Shown here one piece after another: positions 26,886 to 37,300 of a DNA stretch of 64,000 nucleotides. The DNA is from Verrucomicrobiia bacterium (GTDB lineage Bacteria; Verrucomicrobiota; Verrucomicrobiia; Limisphaerales; Pedosphaeraceae). How positions within the stretch are numbered: the first letter of the stretch is position 1; every line of letters starts with the position of its first letter. A program made the position numbers and the translations under genes. The notes beneath the pieces were generated by a model. That model ran no database searches. It saw nothing but the letters and a program-made list of their open reading frames with translations, and was not told the origin of the DNA. The stretch lies in NCBI GenBank assembly GCA_036268055.1, contig DATAUW010000037.1, positions 16,712 through 80,711 on the forward strand, written 5' to 3'.

Positions 26886-29528
26886 ATGAATTGGCGTCGT
26901 AATAACCACATCAAGGCAATCGTTTCATTTTGTCTGTTCGTCGCAATCGCAGCGCGCATCTCGGGCGCAAGTTTGCCCAAGGGAGTTCAGCCGTTCGTTG
27001 CACAATATTGCTCGGAATGCCACGACAAGGACACCAGCAAAGGCGGGCTGGATTTGACGGCCCTGAAATTCGACCCCGCCAGTTCCACCAATTTCTCCGA
27101 ATGGGTGCTCATCCACGACCGGGTAAGCAAAGGCGAAATGCCGCCGAAGAAAAAGAAAGTGCGCCCGGACGCCTCGGCCGCAGCGGTGTTCACAAATTCA
27201 TTGGCCGCCGCGCTCACGGATGCGGATCGTCTGCGCATGGCGAAAGAAGGCCGCGCAACCCAACGGCGGCTCAACCGCTACGAATACGAAAACACGTTGC
27301 GCGACCTGCTCCACGCTCCGTGGTTGCAACTAAAAAATTCCCTGCCAGAAGATCCGGAGTTGGATCGTTTCAAAATCGGCGACGCTTTGACGATGTCGCA
27401 CGTCCAGATGGCGCGGTATCTCGCCGCAGCCGATTACGCGCTCCGGCAAGCGATGGCCACTCAAGCCGAGCCGCCCAAAACCGTGGTGAAACGCTATTAC
27501 GCGCGCGATCAGAATAGTTACACCAAGCCGATGACGTTCACCGTGTTCAACAACGCGCCCGAACGAGCCACGTTTCCCGTGCTCGCTTTTGCCGGGCAAG
27601 CCGACGTGCGAAGCAGCAAAGCTCCCATCACCAGCACCAATCCCGCGTTGCGCGAGTTGGAAGGCGTCGGTGTCGTGGCGAGCGCATACGAACCGATCGA
27701 GCCAAGATTCAATCAATTCCGGGCTCCCGTCGCCGGCCACTATAAACTTCGTTTCAACGCCTACACGGTTTGGGTCGGCCCGGGCACCAGCAATAATTGG
27801 TTCGTCCCCAATCTCGACGATATTTCGCGCGGCCATCGCGACGAGCCGGTGGTAATTTATTCGGATACCCCGCCGGGAATTTTGCGCTGGCTGGGCAAGT
27901 TCGATCTGACGCCGGAACCCGCCGTTCACGAAATTGATACCTGGCTCCTCGCCGGTGAACAGATTCGGCCCGATGCCGGACGCCTCTTTCGCTCACGCCC
28001 CGGCCCCGGTCGCTGGCAAAATCCGCTCGCGGAAAAAGACGGACAGCCCGGCGTCGTCTTCCGCTGGCTGGAAGTGGAAGGTCCGATTTATGACCAATGG
28101 CCCGCCGCCGGACAGAAGTTGCTCTTCGCCGATCTTCCCATGGTGAATCGCAAACCGGCAGACGACGAGCTTCGCACCGTGTCCATGAACCAATCCAAAA
28201 AACGCGGGACGGACACCGCCAGGGGCATCGAAGTCATCTCCACGAATCCCGACGCCGACGCCCAACGCCTTCTCCACGAATTCATCCAGCAAGCGTATCG
28301 CCGCCCCATTAGCGACAACGACGTGAAGCGCTTTCTGCCTGTCGTGCAAAGCGTGATGAAAAATGGCAACAATTTCACCGACGCCATGATCGCCGCCTAC
28401 ACCGCCGTGTTATGCTCGCCCGAATTCATTTGCCTCAAAGAAAAACCCGGCCGTCTCGATGACTACGCGCTCGCCTCGCGCCTCTCGTATTTTCTTTGGA
28501 ACACCACGCCGGATGCGGAACTGCGGCGCTGCGCGGAAAACAATCAACTGCATCGTCCTGAAGTCTTGCGCGCCCAAACCGAACGCCTGCTGGACGATCC
28601 CAAATCCCGCCAATTCACCGATGCCTTCCTGGACTATTGGCTCGACCTCCGCAAAATCGTCGCCACCGCGCCCGACGGCAATCTCTACCCCGATTATTAT
28701 CTCGACGATCTGCTCAGCGAATCCGCGCTCGAAGAAACGCAAACTTTCTTCGCCACGCTGCTGCGCGAAAATTTACCCGCGCGCAACATCGTCTCCTCGG
28801 ACTTCGCCATGCTCAATGAACGGCTCGCGCTCCATTACGGCTTGCCCCCTGTGCAAGGCGTCGCGCTACGCCGCACACCCTTGCCACCCGATAGCCCGCG
28901 CGGCGGACTCCTCACCCAAGCCGCCGTCCTCAAAGTCACTGCCAACGGCACAACCACTTCCCCCGTGCTGCGCGGCGCCTGGATCGAGGAACGCATTCTC
29001 GGCGAGAAGCCGCCGCCCCCGCCGCCCAATCTCCCCGCCATCGAACCCGATACCCGCGGCGCCGTCACCATCCGGCAGCAACTCGAAAAACATCGCACCC
29101 AGGAAACGTGCAATGCCTGTCATGCGAAAATTGACCCCGCCGGTTTCGCGCTCGAAAGCTTTGACGTAATGGGCGGCTGGCGCACTCGCTATCGTGCCGA
29201 AGGCGAAGGCACGCCCGAACGCGGCATCGGCAAGGGCGGCCAGAAATTCGCCTTCCATTACGCGCAACCTGTTGACCCCAGCGGCGAATTGCCCGACGGA
29301 CGAAAATTCAATGACGTTCGCGATTTAAAACGCCTCCTCCTCGCCGACGAAAAACAAATCGCCCGCAATCTCGCCCGTCAACTCGCGGTCTATGCCACCG
29401 GCGCGCCAATTCATTTCGCCGACCGCGAAATCATCGAAGGAATTTTGCAACGCTCCGCTGCCAGCCAATACGGCGTGAAAAGTATCATTGAAGAACTGGT
29501 GCAGAGCGATTTATTCCTGAACAAATAG
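26886..29528 (+). CDS. Planctomycete-type cytochrome (DUF1587-DUF1595-DUF1592-DUF1588-DUF1585)
   Basis: This protein of about 880 aa has a signal peptide and a c-type haem motif near its start (QYCSECHDKDTSKGGLDLTALKF). The family's blocks follow in order: DUF1587 (RRLNRYEYENTLRDLL), a middle beta domain, DUF1595 (LHEFIQQAYRRPISDNDVKRF), DUF1592 (ASRLSYFLWNTTPDAELRRCAE), DUF1588 with a second haem-like motif (CNACHAKIDPAGFALESFDVMGGWR) and DUF1585 (FNDVRDLKRLLL...IIEELVQSDLFL). The ATG at 26886 has GGAG nine bases upstream; an ATG five codons earlier (26871) is the alternative. It is followed after 50 bp by a DUF1552 gene, the usual partner. The pair is widespread in Planctomycetes and Verrucomicrobia and suspected to act in extracytoplasmic redox or polymer degradation; the exact role is unknown. 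Confidence 0.92.
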   Translation: MNWRRNNHIKAIVSFCLFVAIAARISGASLPKGVQPFVAQYCSECHDKDTSKGGLDLTALKFDPASSTNFSEWVLIHDRVSKGEMPPKKKKVRPDASAAAVFTNSLAAALTDADRLRMAKEGRATQRRLNRYEYENTLRDLLHAPWLQLKNSLPEDPELDRFKIGDALTMSHVQMARYLAAADYALRQAMATQAEPPKTVVKRYYARDQNSYTKPMTFTVFNNAPERATFPVLAFAGQADVRSSKAPITSTNPALRELEGVGVVASAYEPIEPRFNQFRAPVAGHYKLRFNAYTVWVGPGTSNNWFVPNLDDISRGHRDEPVVIYSDTPPGILRWLGKFDLTPEPAVHEIDTWLLAGEQIRPDAGRLFRSRPGPGRWQNPLAEKDGQPGVVFRWLEVEGPIYDQWPAAGQKLLFADLPMVNRKPADDELRTVSMNQSKKRGTDTARGIEVISTNPDADAQRLLHEFIQQAYRRPISDNDVKRFLPVVQSVMKNGNNFTDAMIAAYTAVLCSPEFICLKEKPGRLDDYALASRLSYFLWNTTPDAELRRCAENNQLHRPEVLRAQTERLLDDPKSRQFTDAFLDYWLDLRKIVATAPDGNLYPDYYLDDLLSESALEETQTFFATLLRENLPARNIVSSDFAMLNERLALHYGLPPVQGVALRRTPLPPDSPRGGLLTQAAVLKVTANGTTTSPVLRGAWIEERILGEKPPPPPPNLPAIEPDTRGAVTIRQQLEKHRTQETCNACHAKIDPAGFALESFDVMGGWRTRYRAEGEGTPERGIGKGGQKFAFHYAQPVDPSGELPDGRKFNDVRDLKRLLLADEKQIARNLARQLAVYATGAPIHFADREIIEGILQRSAASQYGVKSIIEELVQSDLFLNK

Positions 29529-29578
29529 AGTCTCGACTTTGGCAAAAAATTGTGTTTACTAACCCTTAACCAGCCGCC

Positions 29579-30919
29579 ATGAACTCGCATTCAAACCGCG
29601 CCTCCGCCGGGCCCTTCGTCTCCACCACCCGCGCATTGTCCCGCCGGAAGTTCCTTCGCAGCGCGGGCATTCTGCTTTCGCTGCCACTGCTCGATGCCAT
29701 GACGCCCGCGTTCGCGATGGAGAAACGCATCGCCGCCGACACGAAGCCGCGCCGCATGCTGGGAATCTGCAACAACCTCGGTTTGCTGCCGGATAATTTT
29801 TTCCCCAAGACCACCGGAGTTGACTACGAACTCTCGCCGTATCTCGAAATTCTCAAATCCCATCGCGACAATTTCACCGTCTTCAGCGGCGTCTCGCATC
29901 CCGACGTGGATGGCGGCCATCCCGCCGACAACTGTTTCCTCACCGCCGCGCCGCATCCGGGAAGCGGCGGCTTTCGCAACACCATTTCCCTCGATCAATA
30001 TGTCGCCGAACGCATCGGCAACCGCACCCGTTTTCCTTCGCTGACTCTCGGCGTTAATGTCCTTCAGGGCTTGCGCAGTCTTTCCTGGACCGGTTCCGGC
30101 GCGCTGATTCCCTGCGAGGAAAAAGCCGCGGAAGTTTTCAGCCGCATGTTTTTGCAAGGCACAAAAGCCGAAACCGACGCGCAGATGCGGAAACTCGAAA
30201 CCGGCCAGAGCATCCTCGACGCCGTGGCAGGCCAGGCGAAAGATTTGCAACGCAACGTCGGCGCGCGCGATCGCGATCGGCTCGACCAATATTTCACCAG
30301 CGTCCGCGAATTGGAACAGCGCATGCAAATGTCACGCGAATGGGAACTCAAACCCAAGCCGAAAGTGACCGCCCCCATGCCGCTTGATCCCGCCAGCCCC
30401 AAGGCCTACATGGAAAAAGTGCGGCTGATGTATGACATGGCGCGGCTGGCGTTTGAGACCGATTCCACCCGCTCGATTTCCTTGCTGCTCGACAGTGTGA
30501 ACTCCCCCGCGATTGATTTGGGAGAAATGAAAACCAGCGATGGCTACCACAATCTTTCGCACCACGGAAAATCCAAGGAGAAGCTCGCGCAGTTGAAAGC
30601 CATTGACGAATGGCACATGAAGTTGCTCGCGGAATTGTTCGATCATCTTAACGGCGTGCGCGAAAATGGCGAACCGCTGCTTGATCGCACGATGATTCTT
30701 TACGGCTCCAACCTCGGCAACGCCAACACGCACGTGACCACCAACATGCCGACGATCTTCGCGGGCGGCGGTTTCAAACACGGCCAGCATCTCGCATTCG
30801 ACGCCGTCCATAATTATCCCCTGCCCAATCTTTTCGTCTCCATGCTGCAACGCATGGACATCGAAACGGACAAGTTCGCTTCGTCCACCGGAACCATGCG
30901 CGGTTTGGCGATGGCCTAA
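29579..30919 (+). CDS. Tat-exported DUF1552 protein
   Basis: The 446-aa protein has a twin-arginine signal ([27 protein letters not shown]). The DUF1552 core follows: [89 protein letters not shown] and [31 protein letters not shown]. The fold resembles the alkaline phosphatase/sulfatase superfamily. Tat export implies folding, perhaps with a cofactor, in the cytoplasm. It is probably co-transcribed with the preceding cytochrome gene. Substrate unknown. Confidence 0.9.
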   Translation: MNSHSNRASAGPFVSTTRALSRRKFLRSAGILLSLPLLDAMTPAFAMEKRIAADTKPRRMLGICNNLGLLPDNFFPKTTGVDYELSPYLEILKSHRDNFTVFSGVSHPDVDGGHPADNCFLTAAPHPGSGGFRNTISLDQYVAERIGNRTRFPSLTLGVNVLQGLRSLSWTGSGALIPCEEKAAEVFSRMFLQGTKAETDAQMRKLETGQSILDAVAGQAKDLQRNVGARDRDRLDQYFTSVRELEQRMQMSREWELKPKPKVTAPMPLDPASPKAYMEKVRLMYDMARLAFETDSTRSISLLLDSVNSPAIDLGEMKTSDGYHNLSHHGKSKEKLAQLKAIDEWHMKLLAELFDHLNGVRENGEPLLDRTMILYGSNLGNANTHVTTNMPTIFAGGGFKHGQHLAFDAVHNYPLPNLFVSMLQRMDIETDKFASSTGTMRGLAMA

Positions 30920-30943
30920 ATCGTCGCCAAATATTTTTATTCG

Positions 30944-31879
30944 TCAGGCTCGGTGTTGAATTTGGATCACCGAATCCGAAGTTCCGTTGCCACCGGCGGC
31001 AAATTTGTTTCGCAGTTGTGTCGGCAGAACCGGTGTCGCTCCCGCCTGAGAACAAACGAAACCGGCCACCTGCGTCGCAAAAATGTGAACTTGATCGAGG
31101 TCGAGTTTGTTCAGCAATCCCATCGTCAACGCCGCCGTGAAGGCATCTCCCGCGCCGACCGTGTCCACCACGTTCACTGGCTCGGATACCCGCTCCGACC
31201 ACCGGCCGTCCTGATAAAGAAAACTGCCGCGCGGCCCCCGGGTCAACACGATCACTTGTAAATGGAAAAGCTCGGCCAGGCGCTCCATCTGTTGCCGCGG
31301 CTCGATTCCCAAATCAAACATCCCCGCCAAAACCGGAAGTTCCTGGTCATTCAACTTGAGCACATTCGCCATTTGCAGCGACTCTTCGATAATTTCGCGC
31401 GAGTAATATGGCTGGCGCAAATTGATGTCGAAAATGCGCAACGCCCCCGCGGGCGCCGCCGCCATCAACTGCCGGATGCATGACCGCGAGCGCGTATTTC
31501 GCTGGGCCAGGGTGCCGAAGCAGATCGCGTTCGCCTCGCTGACCGCGCTCTGTGCGGCTTCCGTTGGCGCGAGCCAATCCCACGCCACATCCTCATGGAT
31601 GGTGAATTGCGGCACGCCGTCTTCGCAGAGCGTGACTGCCACCGTTCCCGTGGGTTTGCCCGCATCAATTTGCATGACGCCATCCGCGATTTTCATCTCA
31701 TTGAATCGCTGAAGAATCTCACGTCCCAAAGAATCCTCCCCGACCCGGGTGATGACCGAAGCATTCGCGCCCAGCGACCGGGCATGAAAAGCAAAATTGG
31801 CGGGAGCGCCGCCCAACTGCCTGCCGGCGGGCATCAAATCCCACAAAACTTCGCCGATGCCAATGACCTTATAAATCAT
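30944..31879 (-). CDS. PfkB-family carbohydrate kinase, probably fructokinase
   Basis: The 311-aa ribokinase-fold protein shows the PfkB N-terminal pattern (GIGEVLWDLMPAGRQLGGAPANFAFHARSLGANASVITRVGEDSLGREI) and the C-terminal active-site motif VNVVDTVGAGDAFTAAL with the catalytic Asp. It is encoded 56 bp downstream of the GH32 gene on the same strand, so the likely role is ATP-dependent phosphorylation of fructose freed from fructans. The specificity rests on context and on similarity to bacterial fructokinases. Confidence 0.88.
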   Translation of the reverse strand: MIYKVIGIGEVLWDLMPAGRQLGGAPANFAFHARSLGANASVITRVGEDSLGREILQRFNEMKIADGVMQIDAGKPTGTVAVTLCEDGVPQFTIHEDVAWDWLAPTEAAQSAVSEANAICFGTLAQRNTRSRSCIRQLMAAAPAGALRIFDINLRQPYYSREIIEESLQMANVLKLNDQELPVLAGMFDLGIEPRQQMERLAELFHLQVIVLTRGPRGSFLYQDGRWSERVSEPVNVVDTVGAGDAFTAALTMGLLNKLDLDQVHIFATQVAGFVCSQAGATPVLPTQLRNKFAAGGNGTSDSVIQIQHRA

Positions 31880-31935
31880 ACATTACAAACGCGCACATTC
31901 CCCGAGACTCAAAATTTTTATCGAAATTTTTGTTT

Positions 31936-34146
31936 TCATTCCCACGCCGATTTCAACTCATGGACTTTCAACGAAATAATATTCGCAGTCCCGCCCTGGC
32001 AGGAAAGTTTCACGCTTTGGTTTTGCGGCAGCGCCTTCGCCATCGGCATATAGAGCAATCCGTCTCCGCCAAAAATATCGAGCGAAGCGCGGTCCACAAA
32101 AATGTGCAGCGAAATTTTCCCTTCTTGCGGCACTAGCGCGGACTGGCTTCCCATGCAGGAAAGCTTCTGCGTCGCGACCTCATAAGTGATCGGCACGCCA
32201 CGGATTTCAAACGTGATTTCCCGGGCGTCACCGATGGAAATCTCCGCTTCGATCTCGGCCAGATCCACATTGATTCCCGCCAGCGGATTTTTTTCCGGCG
32301 CGAGTGGCTGCGGCGGGACAATCTGCGTTTTTTGGCGAAGGGATTTGAGTTCTCGCGCGGGGTTGACGGAGAGCGATAAACCGGAACTTGTGGAACGCCA
32401 GGCCAGTTCCACCGGCAATCCCATCATCTGATTGAACGTCAGGCCGCGAAAAATTTCTCCATTCGGCAGCCTGCCCCACGGTATCAGAATACAACGGCCA
32501 TCGCTTTCGGGAATGTCTGAAAACACTTGCGACGCATACCAACAGTTGCCGTTTTGCAAACGCTGAGGCTGGGTTTCAGGCGTAAATTTTTTGCCATCAA
32601 AGTCCCCGATCAAATAAACTCCGCTGGCCCCGAAGAAAACCCAGCGCCTCGAATGCGTATCGCCTTCCCTGGGGACCTGGAAAAAATTCGGGCACTCGGC
32701 ATCGCCGGGAAGCGTGAAATCCTGGAGCTTGTTCCAATGTTTCAGATCACGTGAATCAAAAATCGCATAATTATTTCCTTCCAGGTAAAGCGCCATCACC
32801 CATTTTTTTTCCGGCTCGAACCAGACCAGCTTGGGATCGCGATTCTCACCGACGATATGGCCCAGCACGGGATTGTGTTCGTATTTAGTCCACGTGCGTC
32901 CGCGGTCATTGCTGTACGCAATTTCCTGGGTGAAAGGTTTGCCCGCTGCCGTGGCCATGGCGACGAGCGCCGGCTCTTTTCCAGTCTGAAAACCGCCGGT
33001 ATTGTTCCAATCCACCGCCGCCGAACCGGAATACATCATCCCATGTTCATCGGGATACAAGGCTTCCGGCAAATCTTTCCAATGAACCAAATCTTTGCTC
33101 ACCGCATGCCCCCAATGCATGTTGCCCCAGTTCCAGCCGTAAGGGTTGTGCTGATAAAATAAATGATATTCGCCCTGATAAAAAACGAGGCCGTTGGGAT
33201 CGTTCAACCAGCCGTGCGGCGCGGTGAAATGAAATTGAGGCCGGCGCGCTTCATGACGCAACTCTTTGGCGTTCTTGATCGCCGCGGATTGGTCAATCAA
33301 TCGCAAGCCAGTTGAGTTCTCCGGCAGCTTGTCCACTTTGATGGTAATTTTTTCGCCGCGAAAGGGTGTGGCATCCATGAACGCCCACCAATCGGGTTGT
33401 CCATTCGCAAGTTCAATGTCGAACTCACGTTCCATCTGCCCGTTCGCCATGATACTGACGCGGCACATCGGCGCGCCATTTTTTACCGGCAGGTTGAGAT
33501 ACGGTTGCGTGATTTCCATTTCGCGCGTCACGTCGCGCAGAATAATTTCGGCACGGATGCGTTTATCGCTTTGCACGATTTGATCCACATTGATATGCCC
33601 CCATCCGCCGGTCGCGTGGTCAACGATTTCCAGCGTGACGTTCTTGCCGATAAGTTTGCTGGTATCCCACTGTGCGGGCTGCAATCGCTCACTGCCGCCG
33701 GGCTGCGTGTTCGGTCCGGTGGCGGTGCGCACCATCTTTCCATCCACTAACAGATTGAGACAGGTCTTGCCTTCCCATCCACCACCGCCGATCAGAAACT
33801 GAATATACTTGCGCCGGACGACAAAGGGCGGCGAAGTCAATGTGCCTTCCGCGTCATCTCCGCCATTGAAGGAATTAGCCAAGCCATTCCCCTGAAAGCC
33901 GTCCACCTTCATTTGATTGGGCAAAGTGCCGTGGGCCGGTCCGTTTCCAAAAGCCGTTCCCGAAACTTTCCAATCCCCGTAGCTTGTGCCCTCAAAATCC
34001 GCCACGACGATGTCCGGTTCCTGCGCCCGGGCAATGTGAACACTCACGCCGGCGAACATGAGAACCACGCAGACTATTCGCCACATCCCAAGCCACACGC
34101 GCGCGCGAAAATTGAAAAACCGAGTCGAGTCTTGATTCAAGTTCAT
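31936..34146 (-). CDS. Secreted GH32 fructan hydrolase (levanase/inulinase/invertase type) with N-terminal binding domain
   Basis: This protein of about 736 aa has a signal peptide (MWRIVCVVLMFAGVSVHIARA). An N-terminal beta-sandwich of about 160 residues (IVVADFEGTSYGDWKVSGTAFGNGPAHGTLP...GGWGHINVDQIV) resembles the CBM66-like domains of fructan enzymes. The five-bladed GH32 propeller has WLNDPNG (nucleophile Asp, about residue 310), the RDPK motif (about 437) and the acid/base Glu in DAECPNFF (about 483). A GH32 C-terminal beta-sandwich ends the protein. It cleaves beta-fructosidic bonds, exo- or endo-action not determinable. The ATG at 34146 was chosen because it precedes the signal peptide most closely; in-frame ATGs lie at 34176 and 34179. 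It forms a two-gene fructan unit with the fructokinase. Confidence 0.92.
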   Translation of the reverse strand: MNLNQDSTRFFNFRARVWLGMWRIVCVVLMFAGVSVHIARAQEPDIVVADFEGTSYGDWKVSGTAFGNGPAHGTLPNQMKVDGFQGNGLANSFNGGDDAEGTLTSPPFVVRRKYIQFLIGGGGWEGKTCLNLLVDGKMVRTATGPNTQPGGSERLQPAQWDTSKLIGKNVTLEIVDHATGGWGHINVDQIVQSDKRIRAEIILRDVTREMEITQPYLNLPVKNGAPMCRVSIMANGQMEREFDIELANGQPDWWAFMDATPFRGEKITIKVDKLPENSTGLRLIDQSAAIKNAKELRHEARRPQFHFTAPHGWLNDPNGLVFYQGEYHLFYQHNPYGWNWGNMHWGHAVSKDLVHWKDLPEALYPDEHGMMYSGSAAVDWNNTGGFQTGKEPALVAMATAAGKPFTQEIAYSNDRGRTWTKYEHNPVLGHIVGENRDPKLVWFEPEKKWVMALYLEGNNYAIFDSRDLKHWNKLQDFTLPGDAECPNFFQVPREGDTHSRRWVFFGASGVYLIGDFDGKKFTPETQPQRLQNGNCWYASQVFSDIPESDGRCILIPWGRLPNGEIFRGLTFNQMMGLPVELAWRSTSSGLSLSVNPARELKSLRQKTQIVPPQPLAPEKNPLAGINVDLAEIEAEISIGDAREITFEIRGVPITYEVATQKLSCMGSQSALVPQEGKISLHIFVDRASLDIFGGDGLLYMPMAKALPQNQSVKLSCQGGTANIISLKVHELKSAWE

Positions 34147-34336
34147 GCTAATTTTGCAAACGCGCGCCGCGATCATCATGGCGCTGGCCAAATGGATTTG
34201 AGTTTTGAAACCGTCAACGAGTTAAAGATAGCGGGCCGACCGGTGCAAGTCAGTGATTTCTTAGGTCTGTTCTGGATTGCATATCGAAGAACCATAGCTG
34301 TTTTCATCTTTGGTAAGTTTACGATTGAACAACAAA

Positions 34337-34370
34337 GGGCGTTGCCAGAGTAGCCAATCCGGCAACGCCC
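34337..34370 (-). terminator. Rho-independent terminator of the beta-strand-repeat protein gene
   Basis: GGGCGTTGCC (34337-34346) pairs over 10 bp with GGCAACGCCC (34361-34370). On the minus strand the stem is followed by TTTGTTGTT. It sits about 25 bp after the stop at 34396. Confidence 0.8.
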
Positions 34371-34395
34371 GGTAATACTAATTAACTTCAGCCTA

Positions 34396-37300
34396 TCAGG
34401 GTGTAACTGTCCGATAATAAACATTTCCTGCCGGAGCGGTTGTATCCTGGAAGGTCACAAAGGCGTCCGCCGGGGCAATGTTCGTGGACACGTCTATCCA
34501 GGGACCGGTAAGCGCCGTTGCACGTTGCACGCGATACGAATTACCCGGCGTCGCGGCGAATTGGATCGTGTTTGTATTGCCGTTTTTCGTCGGCGGCAAC
34601 AGATTGGAAACGGCCAGACCGATGGCATCAGCCCATGTCGCGCCCAACCGGATTTCGTCGGTCTTCACATCCGGGCCGTTGTAAGCCGCGACGGAGACGC
34701 CGTTGAACGACATATCAGCCACGCCGGTCGCTACCAGCGTCGGAACGGCTGGTTCTGTGGATGAAGTCGGATTGCGATAAACGAACACGTCATCATTGCC
34801 GGGTTTGTAATCAATACGCACGACATAGAAATTGACCGCCGCCGTGCCCGCTCCGAGCGAGCGATTATTCACACTGTTCGGCGCGCGTAGATTGACGGTA
34901 TTCGCCCCGGCATCATTGCCGATGCCACCGATGCGGCCCGGATCGCTCAAGTTGCCTTTATGCAACTCCAGTTCATAGAATCCAGAAGTACGGTCAGGTT
35001 CTTGCATGAAGCTAAGATAGATCGTTTTGTTGTCGGCGCCGATGTTGCCATTGGCGTCCACAAATCCTTGCGTGAACAAATCGGAATTAGTGGACGTGTC
35101 GAAAAACCTTCCCGAACGCGTTTGGGCATTGGATGGAACCTCAATGGAGTTGCCGACGGAACGCGAATCATAACCGGCTGGAACACTCGCCCCTCCGATC
35201 AAACCACTCGAAGAGATGATCACGCCATTTCCATCCGTCTGCTGCCACGGACCATTCCAGCCAAATCCGCCGTTCTGGCTCGATCCATCCACCGATCCCG
35301 CGGCATAGGCAAAACCATCATAGGCGAAGATATGATTATTGATCGCATAGACGGTCACAGCGACGACACTGCTAGTAACCGATCCGAAACCGCCCGAAGC
35401 CACCACATAATAATTTCCGCCACTGTTAATTTGCACATTAGAAAGAGTCAGGCTGCTGCTTGTGGCTCCCGCGACCGGATTGCCGTCCTTATACCATTGA
35501 TAAGAAGGCGAGCCACCAACTGTCGCACTGGTCAGCGTAATGGATTGATGCAAATTACCGTTCAAATAGATCTGCTTGTTTACCGGCTGGGTAGAGAATG
35601 CCACTCCCACGACTTGCAAGTTTCCTGAGCCGTTGATGAATCCCGAAAGATTAGCCGCACTATAAGTGCCAATCGGCAGAGCCACACCATTGGTGAAACA
35701 GGAAGGCACAGTAAGTGTGCCGCTATTATTCAAGGTCAGCAATGCGCCATCAACCAGACGGAATGTGCTTGCGCTATTGCCCGCCACATCTATTTGTAAG
35801 GTGCTGCCCGTGCTGACAATGGTATCGCCGGTATAGCTGCTGTTCGTGCCTGCCAAATCCAGCACACCACCGCCAGCCACATTCAATCCGCCATTGCCGG
35901 TCAATGTTCCCGATAATGTAATAACGCTGCCACTAGGATTGAAGGTCACCGAACCATTGAGATTCGTCAGGTTCATGTTCAATGATGACGACCAGCTTGA
36001 AGAAGCCGCGACCGTTCCGCCGCCAAGGTTGATTTGATACAACCCGTCATCACTGACAATACCGCCGAAGTCAATGGTGATGGTGCCACCGCTGAGGGTA
36101 TAGACACCCAAACCAAAAGAGCGCGATGCTCCGAGGTCCAGTTTGAACATGTCCATGATACTGCCACCGGTCTGTTTGAGAAACGCGCTATAAGTTATGC
36201 CATTATCACCAAGGCTGACACCCAAACTATAACCGCCCATGTCCAGCGTGCCCCCATTCATATCATACTCGGCTTGCGTGCCGGAATGGCTGGTCGCACC
36301 CACGTATAAAAAGGTTTGGTTCGCCGGACTAAAGGTAAAGGTTCCGCCGTTTTGAATTATTTTGCCACTGCCACTGTCACGACCAATAACCAAGGCGTCG
36401 CCAAAACTGCCGGAAACGGTAAGTGCCGCGCCATTCTGGATGACGAGTGTGCCGTTGTAATTCGTGTTCGCGTCGCCGAGATAAATGTGATCGCTATTGC
36501 CGCCGCCGTTGATCGTCGTGTTTCCCTTGATGATGAGTGTGCCGCCGTTGTCATCCAAACTCGTGAAAGTATCCGCTCCACCTAGAGTCAGGGTGCCCGC
36601 ATCGAGTTTGTTGAGGGCGTTGGTGGTGGCCGTGATATTGCCTTCCAGATCAAGATTTCCATTCGTCGGGGTATCTATGGTTTTGTCATTGTTCCACGCC
36701 ATATTAAGATTGATCGTCTGCGTGATCGGCGCAGGAGGATTGCCATTGAATTCAATCGCGCCGCTGAGACCAATGTCATTCCCACTGATCACGAATGCCC
36801 CGGCGTTGGTATCAAAGGTAAAACTGCCCACGGTGATGCCCGAAAGATCATTGTTGTTCGCCAGATGTTTATTGCCCGCGAAGGTCAAACCTATCGGAAA
36901 GATGGGCACTGCGTTCTGGTCCCAGTTGCCACCGGTGCTCCAGTTAGTATCCGCGCCATTGCCAGTCCAAAGCCCCGAACTGATGCTGCTCGAAACCTGC
37001 AAGCTGCCATTACCAGTGATGAATCCAGGCAAACTGGCTGAAGAATAGGAACCAACCGGAAGCGCAACGCCGTTAGTCGAGATTCCGCCGGTAACAAAAT
37101 TGCCATTGAAGTTCAGGTTCAGCGCCGCGCCATCCACGAGGCGGATTTTCCCAAAGCTGCTGCCGGATTGATCCAGTTGCAAAGTGCTTCCCGCATTGAC
37201 GACGGTATCTCCGGTGTAAGTGTTCACTCCGGAAAGTTCCAAAGTGCCACTACCCGATACAGTTAAGCCGCCACTACCGGAAAGCGCGCCGGACAAGGTT

